The notes under the pieces: generated by a model
What the model was told of the DNA's origin: nothing
Seen by the model: the letters and a program-made list of their open reading frames with translations, nothing else
Databases searched by the model: none
Shown: one piece after another, positions 5,224 to 11,249 of the stretch
How positions within the stretch are numbered: position 1 is the first letter of the stretch
Layout: every line of letters begins with the position of its first letter
Source: Bacteroidales bacterium UBA1219
GTDB taxonomy: Bacteria > Bacteroidota > Bacteroidia > Bacteroidales > P3
Reading direction: 5' to 3'
Length of the DNA: 11,249 bases
NCBI GenBank assembly: GCA_002309295.1
Contig: DBXF01000092.1
Coordinates: forward strand, 7,833 to 19,081
Translations under genes and position numbers: made by a program

Positions 5224-7740
5224 TCAAGTATTTATATTGTTATTAAAAAAATCTCGATATTTAGTATTCCCCATATTGAGGATGAAAAGATTTTGTTTTG
5301 CTCTTGTAATTGCTGTATAAATTAGTGCGGGAGAATTCTCTTGTCCAATAATAGTAAATGATTCATCATCAATAGGGCCTTCTGGCTGTAAAATCAATAT
5401 TATAGAGGGCGATTCCCATCCTTTAAAACTATGTATTGTCGCCATTTTCAGTCCATCATAATCAACAGTGAAATGTACTTTTTTTACACGTCGAATGCTG
5501 TCAATGTCATTTTTTGGCCATCTATTCCTATCATCTGCTTGAATTTTTTCGTATTGATATTTTGTTTCAAAGGTTGTAATTGGTTGTTTTCCACCATTTC
5601 TAATATAAATCTCTTCAATATTTCTAAGCACACTGCATGTTTGTGACAAAATTGTCACGTTCCTTTGTTTTAGATTAAATGTGTTCAATATCCAACAAAT
5701 GTTCTTGCAAAGAGTTTCAGCTGTAACATTGCTTCCTACATCCCAATACTTTATATAGAATTGCTCAAATGGGAGTGCACTTTGTTGTATCAAAGGCTCT
5801 GAATAGTCAAAAAACGTTTCTTGGAATAGTGTGGATAAGTTGGCAAGTTTTGGATTTTCAATTCTATGAGAAATTTTTGAATCATTGTTTATCCGAGTCC
5901 ACCTGCCTATTACGGGAACCTTTGGGGTGTGGTCATCTTCTTGTAGTCGGTTGTATATGTTTTGCCTGCCGTCTCCAAAAACAACAAATTCTCCACCTTC
6001 TTTAAGGAAGTAGTTTTTTATTAGGACAAACCATTCATATCGATAATCTTGTGCTTCATCAAAAAGAATTGCATCATATCGAATCGTAATATCTTTAACG
6101 TTCTTAAAAAACTGAGCATTGTCCCAGTCCTGAATTTGAGGTCTCAAATTATAGTTGTTGGCTTGGGATTTGAAAAATTGGTGATAATTTATTATGTCAA
6201 ATTGACCCCAGTTGAAGTCGGCAGCGACTTGACTCATCCTGAATTTGATATAATTAACCAATGTCAAGTTGAACGTAAGAATAAGCACACGTCCGCCCGT
6301 TCTGACTTGTGCATTCACTGCTCGCCATGCAAGAACTTGAGTTTTTCCAGAACCAGCAACACCTCTGATTTTTTTCTCTTCACTACTACTTTTTGACAAT
6401 TTTATCTGTTCGCCTATTGGTTTGAGGTTTTCATTCCCATCCTTGTAACTATGCCATCCTTTACTGGTTATTATCTCTAATATATTCTTTAATAATTCAT
6501 CAGAGAAATATCTATTATTCCAGGAAAGATTGAGTTTGTCGAGGATGTCATCACCAAAAATATCATCTCTTTTGATTCGAGCAATATATTTATACAATGC
6601 GGTGTCTATGCCAATGTCTTCAGCGTTTATTGCTGTTGGAAAATAAATAGCTTGTTTTATTATTGACCATGTCTTACGGTCAACTAATGCCTTGCCAAAT
6701 ACATCCCTTAGATGAACACTGAACAGATTGTGTTGGTATATTTCGATTCGCTCAAATTGTTCTTTGGCATGGCTGACATCATCACACACATTGAGAATTA
6801 ATATGCCAATATGAGGTCTTATAACAACAATATCAGGAACATCGGTTGAAATATGTGGTTTGATGAAAATACTATCCGAATCATTTAGTTTTGCTCTAAT
6901 AGCGTTATAAGCATTTATAATATTGTCATCCACGGCCCCTCTTAATGATTCCGCTACATAGCTATAATCATCGACAAATATTGATTCATTTGATTTTTCA
7001 ACATTGTTTTCATTAATACTGCCGTTAGTCAACGTGAAGCACATTGTCTCACAACCAAATGGATGGTTGGTTTGAGTGTAAGCATAAGGAAATTGAGATA
7101 GTCTAGAAAATACTTTTTTCTCGGGGAAGAACTCGCTGAAGTCAATAATTCTGCTGTTTCCTCTAATTGCCGGTCCAACACAAACAATTTGTTGAACACT
7201 CGTAAACGAAGCAACTTTTTTCGCCAACCATTTCAAACTTAATGTCGTTATATCAAGAATATTTGAAAAAAGATGTATTGCAATTGTTGTTGTTGATTTT
7301 AATTCATTTAACTCATTCGAATTCTCATTGTTGGGTATTCCTTTGTTTATAGTGACTATTTCAACACTTTGTTCAACAGAGCGTGTAACAAATGCCTCAG
7401 CACGATGCAAAGCTGCTTCAGATGGCTCTATTAGGGTTATTCGTTTTAGTCCATATGTTTTTTTATGCTCAGTAAGCATGTCATACAATGTAAGAGTTGC
7501 GATGCCTTGACCACATCCCCAATCAACAATTTCATAGTTGGTTAGACTATCAAATGGAAAATTCTGCAATGCTGCCCTACATTTGATGAAGTGCATTTCT
7601 CCATATGCCGCAATGTATGCATTTAGCTGTTCTTCCGTCTGCAGGATGGCTCGTCCGTGGTTTGTTGCTTCCCACGGTTTACACCTCATATTTTGGGGGA
7701 GTTGCTCTGCGCAATATCTTATTAATTCTTGAGTATTCAT
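5224..7740 (-). CDS. Methyltransferase / NERD-like / UvrD-family helicase fusion protein
   Basis: An 838-residue multidomain protein. Residues about 60-240: class I SAM-dependent methyltransferase fold, with motif I IVDWGCGQGI (71-80) and an acidic strand-2 end LIEPS (103-107). Residues about 265-345: a NERD-like restriction-endonuclease fold, D303 in PDIVVIRP and strand ILILNVCD (313-320), but the catalytic E-x-K is N317-V-C319, so probably inactive. Residues about 440-838: superfamily 1 UvrD/Rep-like helicase with Walker A GVAGSGKT (460-467), DEAQD (561-565), FGDGRQNIY (588-596), SHR (624-626), ATIHSFKGWE (767-776) and YTAITRAK (808-815), so an active ATPase is expected. First gene of a three-gene AT-rich operon with TerB-like and protease genes; starts 11 bases after a 39-residue ORF. 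A defence or conflict role is likely from architecture and context, but not shown. Confidence 0.88.
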   Translation of the reverse strand: MNTQELIRYCAEQLPQNMRCKPWEATNHGRAILQTEEQLNAYIAAYGEMHFIKCRAALQNFPFDSLTNYEIVDWGCGQGIATLTLYDMLTEHKKTYGLKRITLIEPSEAALHRAEAFVTRSVEQSVEIVTINKGIPNNENSNELNELKSTTTIAIHLFSNILDITTLSLKWLAKKVASFTSVQQIVCVGPAIRGNSRIIDFSEFFPEKKVFSRLSQFPYAYTQTNHPFGCETMCFTLTNGSINENNVEKSNESIFVDDYSYVAESLRGAVDDNIINAYNAIRAKLNDSDSIFIKPHISTDVPDIVVIRPHIGILILNVCDDVSHAKEQFERIEIYQHNLFSVHLRDVFGKALVDRKTWSIIKQAIYFPTAINAEDIGIDTALYKYIARIKRDDIFGDDILDKLNLSWNNRYFSDELLKNILEIITSKGWHSYKDGNENLKPIGEQIKLSKSSSEEKKIRGVAGSGKTQVLAWRAVNAQVRTGGRVLILTFNLTLVNYIKFRMSQVAADFNWGQFDIINYHQFFKSQANNYNLRPQIQDWDNAQFFKNVKDITIRYDAILFDEAQDYRYEWFVLIKNYFLKEGGEFVVFGDGRQNIYNRLQEDDHTPKVPVIGRWTRINNDSKISHRIENPKLANLSTLFQETFFDYSEPLIQQSALPFEQFYIKYWDVGSNVTAETLCKNICWILNTFNLKQRNVTILSQTCSVLRNIEEIYIRNGGKQPITTFETKYQYEKIQADDRNRWPKNDIDSIRRVKKVHFTVDYDGLKMATIHSFKGWESPSIILILQPEGPIDDESFTIIGQENSPALIYTAITRAKQNLFILNMGNTKYRDFFNNNINT

Positions 7741-7751
7741 ATTAGTTGTTG

Positions 7752-7871
7752 TTATCTCACATTCGATAGTTCGCGGTAGAATTTCACAGACAAGTCCCTC
7801 ACTTTGTCGAAAGTGGGATTTGTCATATATTGCAGCTTGTATGCGTAGTTGGTGCCTTGTTCTATTATCAT
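7752..7871 (-). CDS. Unrecognised 39-residue ORF
   Basis: A short reading frame starting MIIEQGTNYAYKLQYM and ending KFYRELSNVR, set between the DUF1016 gene (8 bases after its stop) and the helicase gene (11 bases before its ATG), same strand. The spacing is typical of a real operon member and the predicted peptide is charged and helix-prone near its end. I do not recognise the family. It could be a small protein, a leader peptide controlling the helicase gene, or the tail of a decayed gene. Its base composition resembles the DUF1016 gene more than the AT-rich helicase gene, so it may mark the old edge of the insert. Confidence 0.4.
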   Translation of the reverse strand: MIIEQGTNYAYKLQYMTNPTFDKVRDLSVKFYRELSNVR

Positions 7872-7879
7872 ATTGTCGT

Positions 7880-8977
7880 TTATTTGTCTTTCAGTTCTTG
7901 TTCTATTTCCTCAATGCTGGGCAAAGTGCTTTTAAAGTCGGCGGGATAGAGCTTGGACAGCTCATACTCCGAAATGCCGAGCGGTTGGGCATAGCCTTCC
8001 AATGCGTATTGCGCCATCACGTCGTTTTTGCTTTTGCAGATAAGCAGTCCAACAGTAGGACTGTCGCCATCGCGTCGCAACACGTGGTTGGCACACGACA
8101 CATAGCCGCTCAGCTGTCCGAGAAAAGCATTGTCGAATTTTTCGGTTTTCACCTCCACCACCACATAGCAGTGCAGGTGGGTGTTGTAAAAGAGCATGTC
8201 TGCAAACAGTTCGGAGTCGCCCACCTCGATGCGGTACTCCCGTCCCATATAGGCGAAACCGTTGCCCATCTCCAGCAGGAACCTCTCCACATTGTGCACA
8301 AGAGCATCTTTCAACTCTTTCTCGTTGTATCGTTCGGTCAGTTGCACGAAATCGAAACAATAGGGGTCTTTCAACAGCTGCTGTGCCAAATCGCCCTGCA
8401 CATCGGGCAACGTAGCCTTGAAATTGGTTACCGCTTTCCCTTGCCGTTCATAAAGGTCGGTGTCGAGGAAATTAAGCAAAACCGCACGGCTCCAGTTGTT
8501 TTCGTAAACTTTGTTTACATAGAAAATAGCTTTATCTGGCGTATTGTAACACTTATCAATAATATATCTATGATGTCCCCAAGGTATAAGAAACAATCGA
8601 TGTATATCTATAGTGTTTTGAGCACCCACAAGCTGTGGGTGTTCATCCATATCTTCAACACCCACAAGTTGGGGGTGTTTGAATATCAGTGCTTTATACA
8701 AACTGTAAAATCTTTTTGTGTATTGCAAATTGGTTACAGACAATCCTTTGACATCTGGCAATGTTGTCATCAAATCAGAATGCAAATTTGCCCAGAAATT
8801 ATCAGACCATCTTTCATCGGCTTTCATTTCTACAATATCACGTCCCAGCTCCCAATAGAACTGAATTAATTCGCTGTTCACCTTCACCGCCGCCTTTATT
8901 TGGCTTTGGCGGAAGCGTTGACTGAGGTCTTTTATCCAACCTGCGTAGTCGTTGTCTATTTTTATCAGTTTGCTCAT
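7880..8977 (-). CDS. DUF1016 / YhcG-type PD-(D/E)XK nuclease
   Basis: A 365-residue protein with the usual two parts of the family: an N-terminal DUF1016_N winged-helix-like region (about 10-170; YWELGRDIVE 41-50, IPWGHHRYIIDKC 131-143) and a C-terminal nuclease domain (about 205-350). The PD-(D/E)XK residues are D260 in ELFADMLFYN, E275 and K277 in VVVEVKTEKF, and Q288 in LGQLSGY, all intact. Such proteins are frequent near restriction and other mobile defence genes and may cut or repair DNA; the role of this one is unknown. It contains a duplicated HPQLVG element (101-106, 113-118). The N-terminal half is visibly more AT-rich than the C-terminal half, suggesting a mosaic gene. It starts 27 bases after the DUF1848 gene. 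Confidence 0.88.
   Translation of the reverse strand: MSKLIKIDNDYAGWIKDLSQRFRQSQIKAAVKVNSELIQFYWELGRDIVEMKADERWSDNFWANLHSDLMTTLPDVKGLSVTNLQYTKRFYSLYKALIFKHPQLVGVEDMDEHPQLVGAQNTIDIHRLFLIPWGHHRYIIDKCYNTPDKAIFYVNKVYENNWSRAVLLNFLDTDLYERQGKAVTNFKATLPDVQGDLAQQLLKDPYCFDFVQLTERYNEKELKDALVHNVERFLLEMGNGFAYMGREYRIEVGDSELFADMLFYNTHLHCYVVVEVKTEKFDNAFLGQLSGYVSCANHVLRRDGDSPTVGLLICKSKNDVMAQYALEGYAQPLGISEYELSKLYPADFKSTLPSIEEIEQELKDK
8623..8677 (-). repeat. Duplicated HPQLVG-coding repeat inside the DUF1016 gene
   Basis: CACCCACAAG begins at 8623 and again at 8659, exactly 36 bases (12 codons) apart, encoding HPQLVG twice. The first copy is also a near-palindrome (CACCCACA / TGTGGGTG, 3-base spacer). The copies lie in the linker before the IPWGHH motif. 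In-frame repeat number could vary by slippage without breaking the gene. Confidence 0.75.
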
Positions 8978-9004
8978 AATCTGTTTATAACAAAGTTTTA
9001 AACT

Positions 9005-10069
9005 CTATCTCCCCGTTATCGTCTCTCCTAATTTATTGTTTTTATGTCCGTTCCAGTTGCGCACAGCCGTCTCTTTACTGGCATTTGCGTAGCAGTACTC
9101 GCACAGGTGCGGACAGGTGTTGTACTCGCCTATGTCCTTGCTCACCATGCATCCGCAGGCGGCGCGCTGGCCTTTGTCGCGGTTGTCCTTGCGTTTTATG
9201 GCGTATTGCGTTTCGCCGAGCATTATGGCGTTTTCGGGAATCGGTTCCGTGCCGAAAAGGGAGTTCTGCACTTCGTGGATCTCCACGCCGAGGAACTTCA
9301 TCAAAGCCTTGTCGTTGTAGGCGAAACGAATCATCAGCTCGTCGTCCACGCAGCTGTTGTGCTCCACTCCGTCGAGGTCGGCAATCTCGCCGCAGGTGGC
9401 CAGACGGTAGTTCCAACCGTTGGCACGGTTCATCTCCACCAGCCGCTGCGCGAACTCCACCATCTGTCCCTTGGTCCACTCCGAGTAGTTGATGCCGCCT
9501 CTGTCGAGATTGGCTTTCACCTTCTTGTATTCGGTAATGTCGGCAAAACTGAACACCAGTTTCTCGGTATATCCAACCAGCTGGTTGCCAATATTTTCTA
9601 CCTTTGCAAGAAGGTCGTCGATGGAAATGCGGTCGGTCAGAATCAGCGGGTCGAAACGCCAGATAACACGGCCTTTGCCGAGACGTTCCACCAGACGTTT
9701 GAAAGTGTCGATACGCTCTGCCAACGGCGGCACGCCACGTTCCAAGCCCTCCGCCTCGTAGTCGTTCAGGGTGTACTGTATGTAGCAGTTGATATTGCGT
9801 TCTTCCAGATAGTCAAGATGTTGCAGCAATGGCTCAGGGTTCTTCGACCAAAACACGATGAAACGTGTGTCGCGGTAAGCCACGAAACTCTTAACACCGT
9901 TGAACGGGTTTGTCCAAGCGGAATAGCCCACCTTCAGCCGATGGAAAAACCAGTCGGCATAGAAAGCCGGTATGTCCGTGCTACGACTTGCCGAGACAAT
10001 CACCGGGAACTGGGCATCCACCCATTCGCCGTTCTCGCGCTGAATCCTATCTTTCTTCCATTGAGACAT
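9005..10069 (-). CDS. DUF1848 protein with C-terminal radical-SAM-like iron-sulfur cluster motif
   Basis: A 354-residue protein of the uncharacterised DUF1848 family. Conserved blocks: IVSASRSTDIPAFY (24-37), FIVFWSKNPEP (70-80), VIWRFDPL (135-142) and LVFSFADI (171-178), consistent with a barrel-type core. The C-terminus has CGCMVSKDIGEY (305-316) and C319-x3-C323-x2-C326, the cysteine spacing of radical SAM enzymes but at the end of the protein rather than the start. Further cysteines at 226 and 240. A 4Fe-4S enzyme acting on nucleic acid or a small substrate is plausible; substrate unknown. It is the first gene after the repeat-rich gap following thiF. On the minus strand, TAGTTTTG (10150 down to 10143) in that gap fits a -7 box, but it lies inside repeats and has no clear -33 box. 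Confidence 0.85.
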   Translation of the reverse strand: MSQWKKDRIQRENGEWVDAQFPVIVSASRSTDIPAFYADWFFHRLKVGYSAWTNPFNGVKSFVAYRDTRFIVFWSKNPEPLLQHLDYLEERNINCYIQYTLNDYEAEGLERGVPPLAERIDTFKRLVERLGKGRVIWRFDPLILTDRISIDDLLAKVENIGNQLVGYTEKLVFSFADITEYKKVKANLDRGGINYSEWTKGQMVEFAQRLVEMNRANGWNYRLATCGEIADLDGVEHNSCVDDELMIRFAYNDKALMKFLGVEIHEVQNSLFGTEPIPENAIMLGETQYAIKRKDNRDKGQRAACGCMVSKDIGEYNTCPHLCEYCYANASKETAVRNWNGHKNNKLGETITGR

Positions 10070-10080
10070 TGTTTTATTTG

Positions 10081-10269
10081 TTAAGGCGTTAAGATGTTAA
10101 GTTGTTGAATTGTTTAACTGTTTAGTTGTTTAACTGCAAACTCAAAACTACAAACTGCAAACTAAATCAATTGTTCATTGTCAATTGCTAATTATTAATT
10201 ATCAATCAGTTCCGACTTCCGAACTCCGAATTCCGAATTGTTTTTCAATTTTCAACTTTCAACTTGAAA
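10081..10269. repeat. Degenerate octamer and heptamer tandem repeats between thiF and the DUF1848 gene
   Basis: This accounts for the 175-base gap and runs into the thiF 3' end. Seven 8-base units from 10081 to 10136 (such as TTAAGATG, TTTAACTG, TTTAGTTG) are followed by 7-base units of changing theme: CAAACTG/CAAACTA (10137-10164), TTGTCAA/TTGCTAA/TTATTAA (10171-10205), TTCCGAA/CTCCGAA (10210-10237) and TTTTCAA/CTTTCAA (10249-10262). Neighbouring units differ by one or two bases while register is kept. No terminator hairpin is evident. The thiF stop (10245-10247) and its last residues fall in the final group. Confidence 0.85.
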
Positions 10270-10979
10270 CGCATTGTTTCGTTCGTCATCAGGTCTATCA
10301 TAAAAAGGGTGTCCTTGAGAGGAGTACCCACGCCGGTGATGATTTTCACAGCTTCGTTCACCTGCAGCGACGCGATGACGGCCGGCAACACGCCCATCAC
10401 GCCTTTGTTGAGGTTGCCCTGCGCCTCCAGCGCCGCTTGGTTGGGGTAGAGGGTGCGGTAGTTGGCGGCAGGGGGTTGGTAGTTGAACACCGCCAGCTGA
10501 CCTTTGGTGTCGCCTATGGTGCCATATACAAAGGGTTTGCCGCATTTCACGCAAGTGTCGTTGATAAGGTAACGGGCGGCGTAGTTGTCGGTGCAGTCGA
10601 GCACCAGATCGTATTGTGAGACAATCTGTTCCGCATTTTCGGGTGTCATACGATGGTTGTAAACTGCCAGTTGCACGTTGCTGTTAAGGCGGTGTAGGGT
10701 TTCGCCAGCCTTTTGTGCTTTGGACTGTTCCACCTCGTCCTCGCGGTAGAGGATTTGCCGTTGCAGGTTGTGTATGGCCACAGTGTCGTCGTCCATAATG
10801 CCTATGGTTCCAAACCCCGCTGCGGTGAGGTACAGCGACGCCACGCTGCCCAGTCCGCCAAGACCCACCACAAGCACCTTCGCCGCCTTCAGCTTCGCCT
10901 GCCCCTCCTCACCAAACTCCGGAAGGATGATTTGTCGGTTGTACCGCTCTTTTTCACTGTCTGTCAATATGTTACTCAT
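10245..10979 (-). CDS. thiF: ThiF/MoeB/HesA-family adenylyltransferase, probably ThiS-activating ThiF
   Basis: A 244-residue E1-like enzyme that adenylates the C-terminal Gly-Gly of a sulfur carrier, here most likely ThiS. Visible: RYNRQIILPEFG (12-23), nucleotide-binding GLGGLGS (39-45), acidic DDD (63-65), NLQRQILY (71-78) with the catalytic Arg74, and D131 in DCTDN. The zinc CxxC pairs of E. coli ThiF are missing: the first aligns with NYRT (173-176), and the protein ends before the second. The loop before GVMGVLPA (193-200) has no cysteine either, so no covalent ThiF-sulfur intermediate of the E. coli kind is expected. The only cysteines are C129, C143 and C146. ThiF is preferred over MoeB because thiD, thiS and thiE are neighbours. 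Its last codons (KLKVEN and TGA) are heptamer repeat sequence. Confidence 0.85.
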   Translation of the reverse strand: MSNILTDSEKERYNRQIILPEFGEEGQAKLKAAKVLVVGLGGLGSVASLYLTAAGFGTIGIMDDDTVAIHNLQRQILYREDEVEQSKAQKAGETLHRLNSNVQLAVYNHRMTPENAEQIVSQYDLVLDCTDNYAARYLINDTCVKCGKPFVYGTIGDTKGQLAVFNYQPPAANYRTLYPNQAALEAQGNLNKGVMGVLPAVIASLQVNEAVKIITGVGTPLKDTLFMIDLMTNETMRFKLKVEN

Positions 10980-10989
10980 TTTTTTATTG

Positions 10990-11073
10990 TAAACTATAAA
11001 CTATAAATTATAAATTATAAACTCCAAACTCCAAACCGCTGACCACTGACTACTGACCACTGACCACTAAGCC
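10990..11073. repeat. Twelve-unit heptamer array between thiD and thiF
   Basis: Twelve consecutive 7-base units in strict register. The theme drifts from TAAACTA and TAAATTA (10990-11017) through TAAACTC, CAAACTC and CAAACCG (11018-11038) to CTGACCA and CTGACTA (11039-11066), ending CTAAGCC. Adjacent units mostly differ by zero to two bases. The array covers the intergenic gap and the last eight codons of thiD, including its stop. Same repeat style as 10081-10269 but mostly different words. Confidence 0.9.
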
Positions 11074-11249
11074 TTTAGGCTCAAAGATGTGATTCAAACT
11101 CCCGTGGCCGTGACCCGTGTTCAAGTCTTTGGCGGCGGCGATGGCGTTATGAACATACTCTTTGGCCTTGCCCACAGCCGTTTCCATGTCGAAACCCAAG
11201 GCTAGATGACTGGCTATTGCCGATGACAGCGTGCAGCCTGTGCCGTGGG
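11050..11249 (-). CDS. thiD: Hydroxymethylpyrimidine (phosphate) kinase ThiD, C-terminal end (runs off the right edge)
   Basis: The last 66 residues of ThiD, which phosphorylates HMP and HMP-phosphate to supply the pyrimidine half of thiamine. The ribokinase-family anion-hole and catalytic region is clear: HGTGCTLSSAIASHLALG, whose usual active-site base would be just upstream, outside the window. The usual C-terminal GHGHGSLNH follows, after which the protein continues with an unusual tail (EPKGLVVSGQ) encoded by heptamer repeats. The TAG stop at 11052-11050 is one base different from the neighbouring repeat unit. The gene reads toward thiF, 70 bases away, on the same strand and probably in the same transcript. 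Confidence 0.9.
   Translation of the reverse strand, partial: HGTGCTLSSAIASHLALGFDMETAVGKAKEYVHNAIAAAKDLNTGHGHGSLNHIFEPKGLVVSGQ

Noticed and set aside
4919..7740. Identification as the known Shango defence system
   Set aside because: TerB-like and helicase components are shared in outline, but the separate ATPase is missing, the helicase is UvrD-type with a methyltransferase, and a protease is present.
8623..8641. Near-palindrome CACCCACA / TGTGGGTG as an operator
   Set aside because: It lies within the coding sequence and is explained by the repeated HPQLVG codons; the second copy is a poorer palindrome.
7820..8869. Plus-strand open frame opposite the DUF1016 gene
   Set aside because: It is antisense to a gene with intact PD-(D/E)XK motifs, and its translation is histidine- and phenylalanine-rich shadow sequence.
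9044..10084. Plus-strand open frame of about 346 codons opposite the DUF1848 gene
   Set aside because: The minus-strand gene has all DUF1848 blocks and cysteines; the opposite frame has no recognisable motif and reflects codon bias.
4224..10244. Transposon or integrative element carrying the accessory genes
   Set aside because: No transposase, integrase, tRNA gene, terminal inverted repeat or target duplication could be found at either edge.
10990..11073. CRISPR array
   Set aside because: Units are 7 bases with no spacers and drifting sequence; no cas genes are present.

Overview
The window looks like chromosomal DNA of a member of the Bacteroidetes, probably order Bacteroidales. The two primary-type sigma factors are short (about 286 residues, lacking region 1.1) as in that phylum. 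Promoter-like boxes upstream of ffh match the phylum's TTTG / TAnnTTTG pattern, and the thi genes resemble Bacteroidales thiamine genes. I cannot name a genus.

Layout, left to right. (1) Positions 1-719, minus strand: the N-terminal two thirds of ffh, the signal recognition particle GTPase. (2) Positions 720-994: an AT-rich divergent promoter region. (3) Positions 995-2795, plus strand: two primary-type sigma-70 genes in tandem, about 81% identical, followed by a bidirectional terminator. (4) Positions 2875-4223, minus strand: thiamine genes thiS and a TenI-like/ThiE fusion, overlapping by 13 bases. (5) Positions 4269-7740, minus strand: a tightly packed low-GC operon encoding a methyltransferase/NERD-like/UvrD helicase fusion, a TerB-like protein and a trypsin-like serine protease. 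(6) Positions 7752-10069, minus strand: an unrecognised 39-residue ORF, a DUF1016 (YhcG-type) PD-(D/E)XK nuclease and a DUF1848 iron-sulfur protein. (7) Positions 10245-11249, minus strand: thiF and the 3' end of thiD.

The thi genes (thiD, thiF, thiS, tenI-thiE) all point the same way but are separated by about 5.8 kb of accessory genes between thiF and thiS. The AT-rich three-gene operon is the best candidate for an undescribed system. A helicase fused to a methyltransferase and a degenerate nuclease-like domain, with TerB and a cytoplasmic protease beside it, has the look of a phage-defence or conflict module. That role is inferred from domains and context only.

A second unusual layer is a set of short degenerate tandem repeats with strict 7-base (locally 8-base) register at gene ends. 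Two of the arrays run into the 3' ends of thiF and thiD and supply their stop codons.
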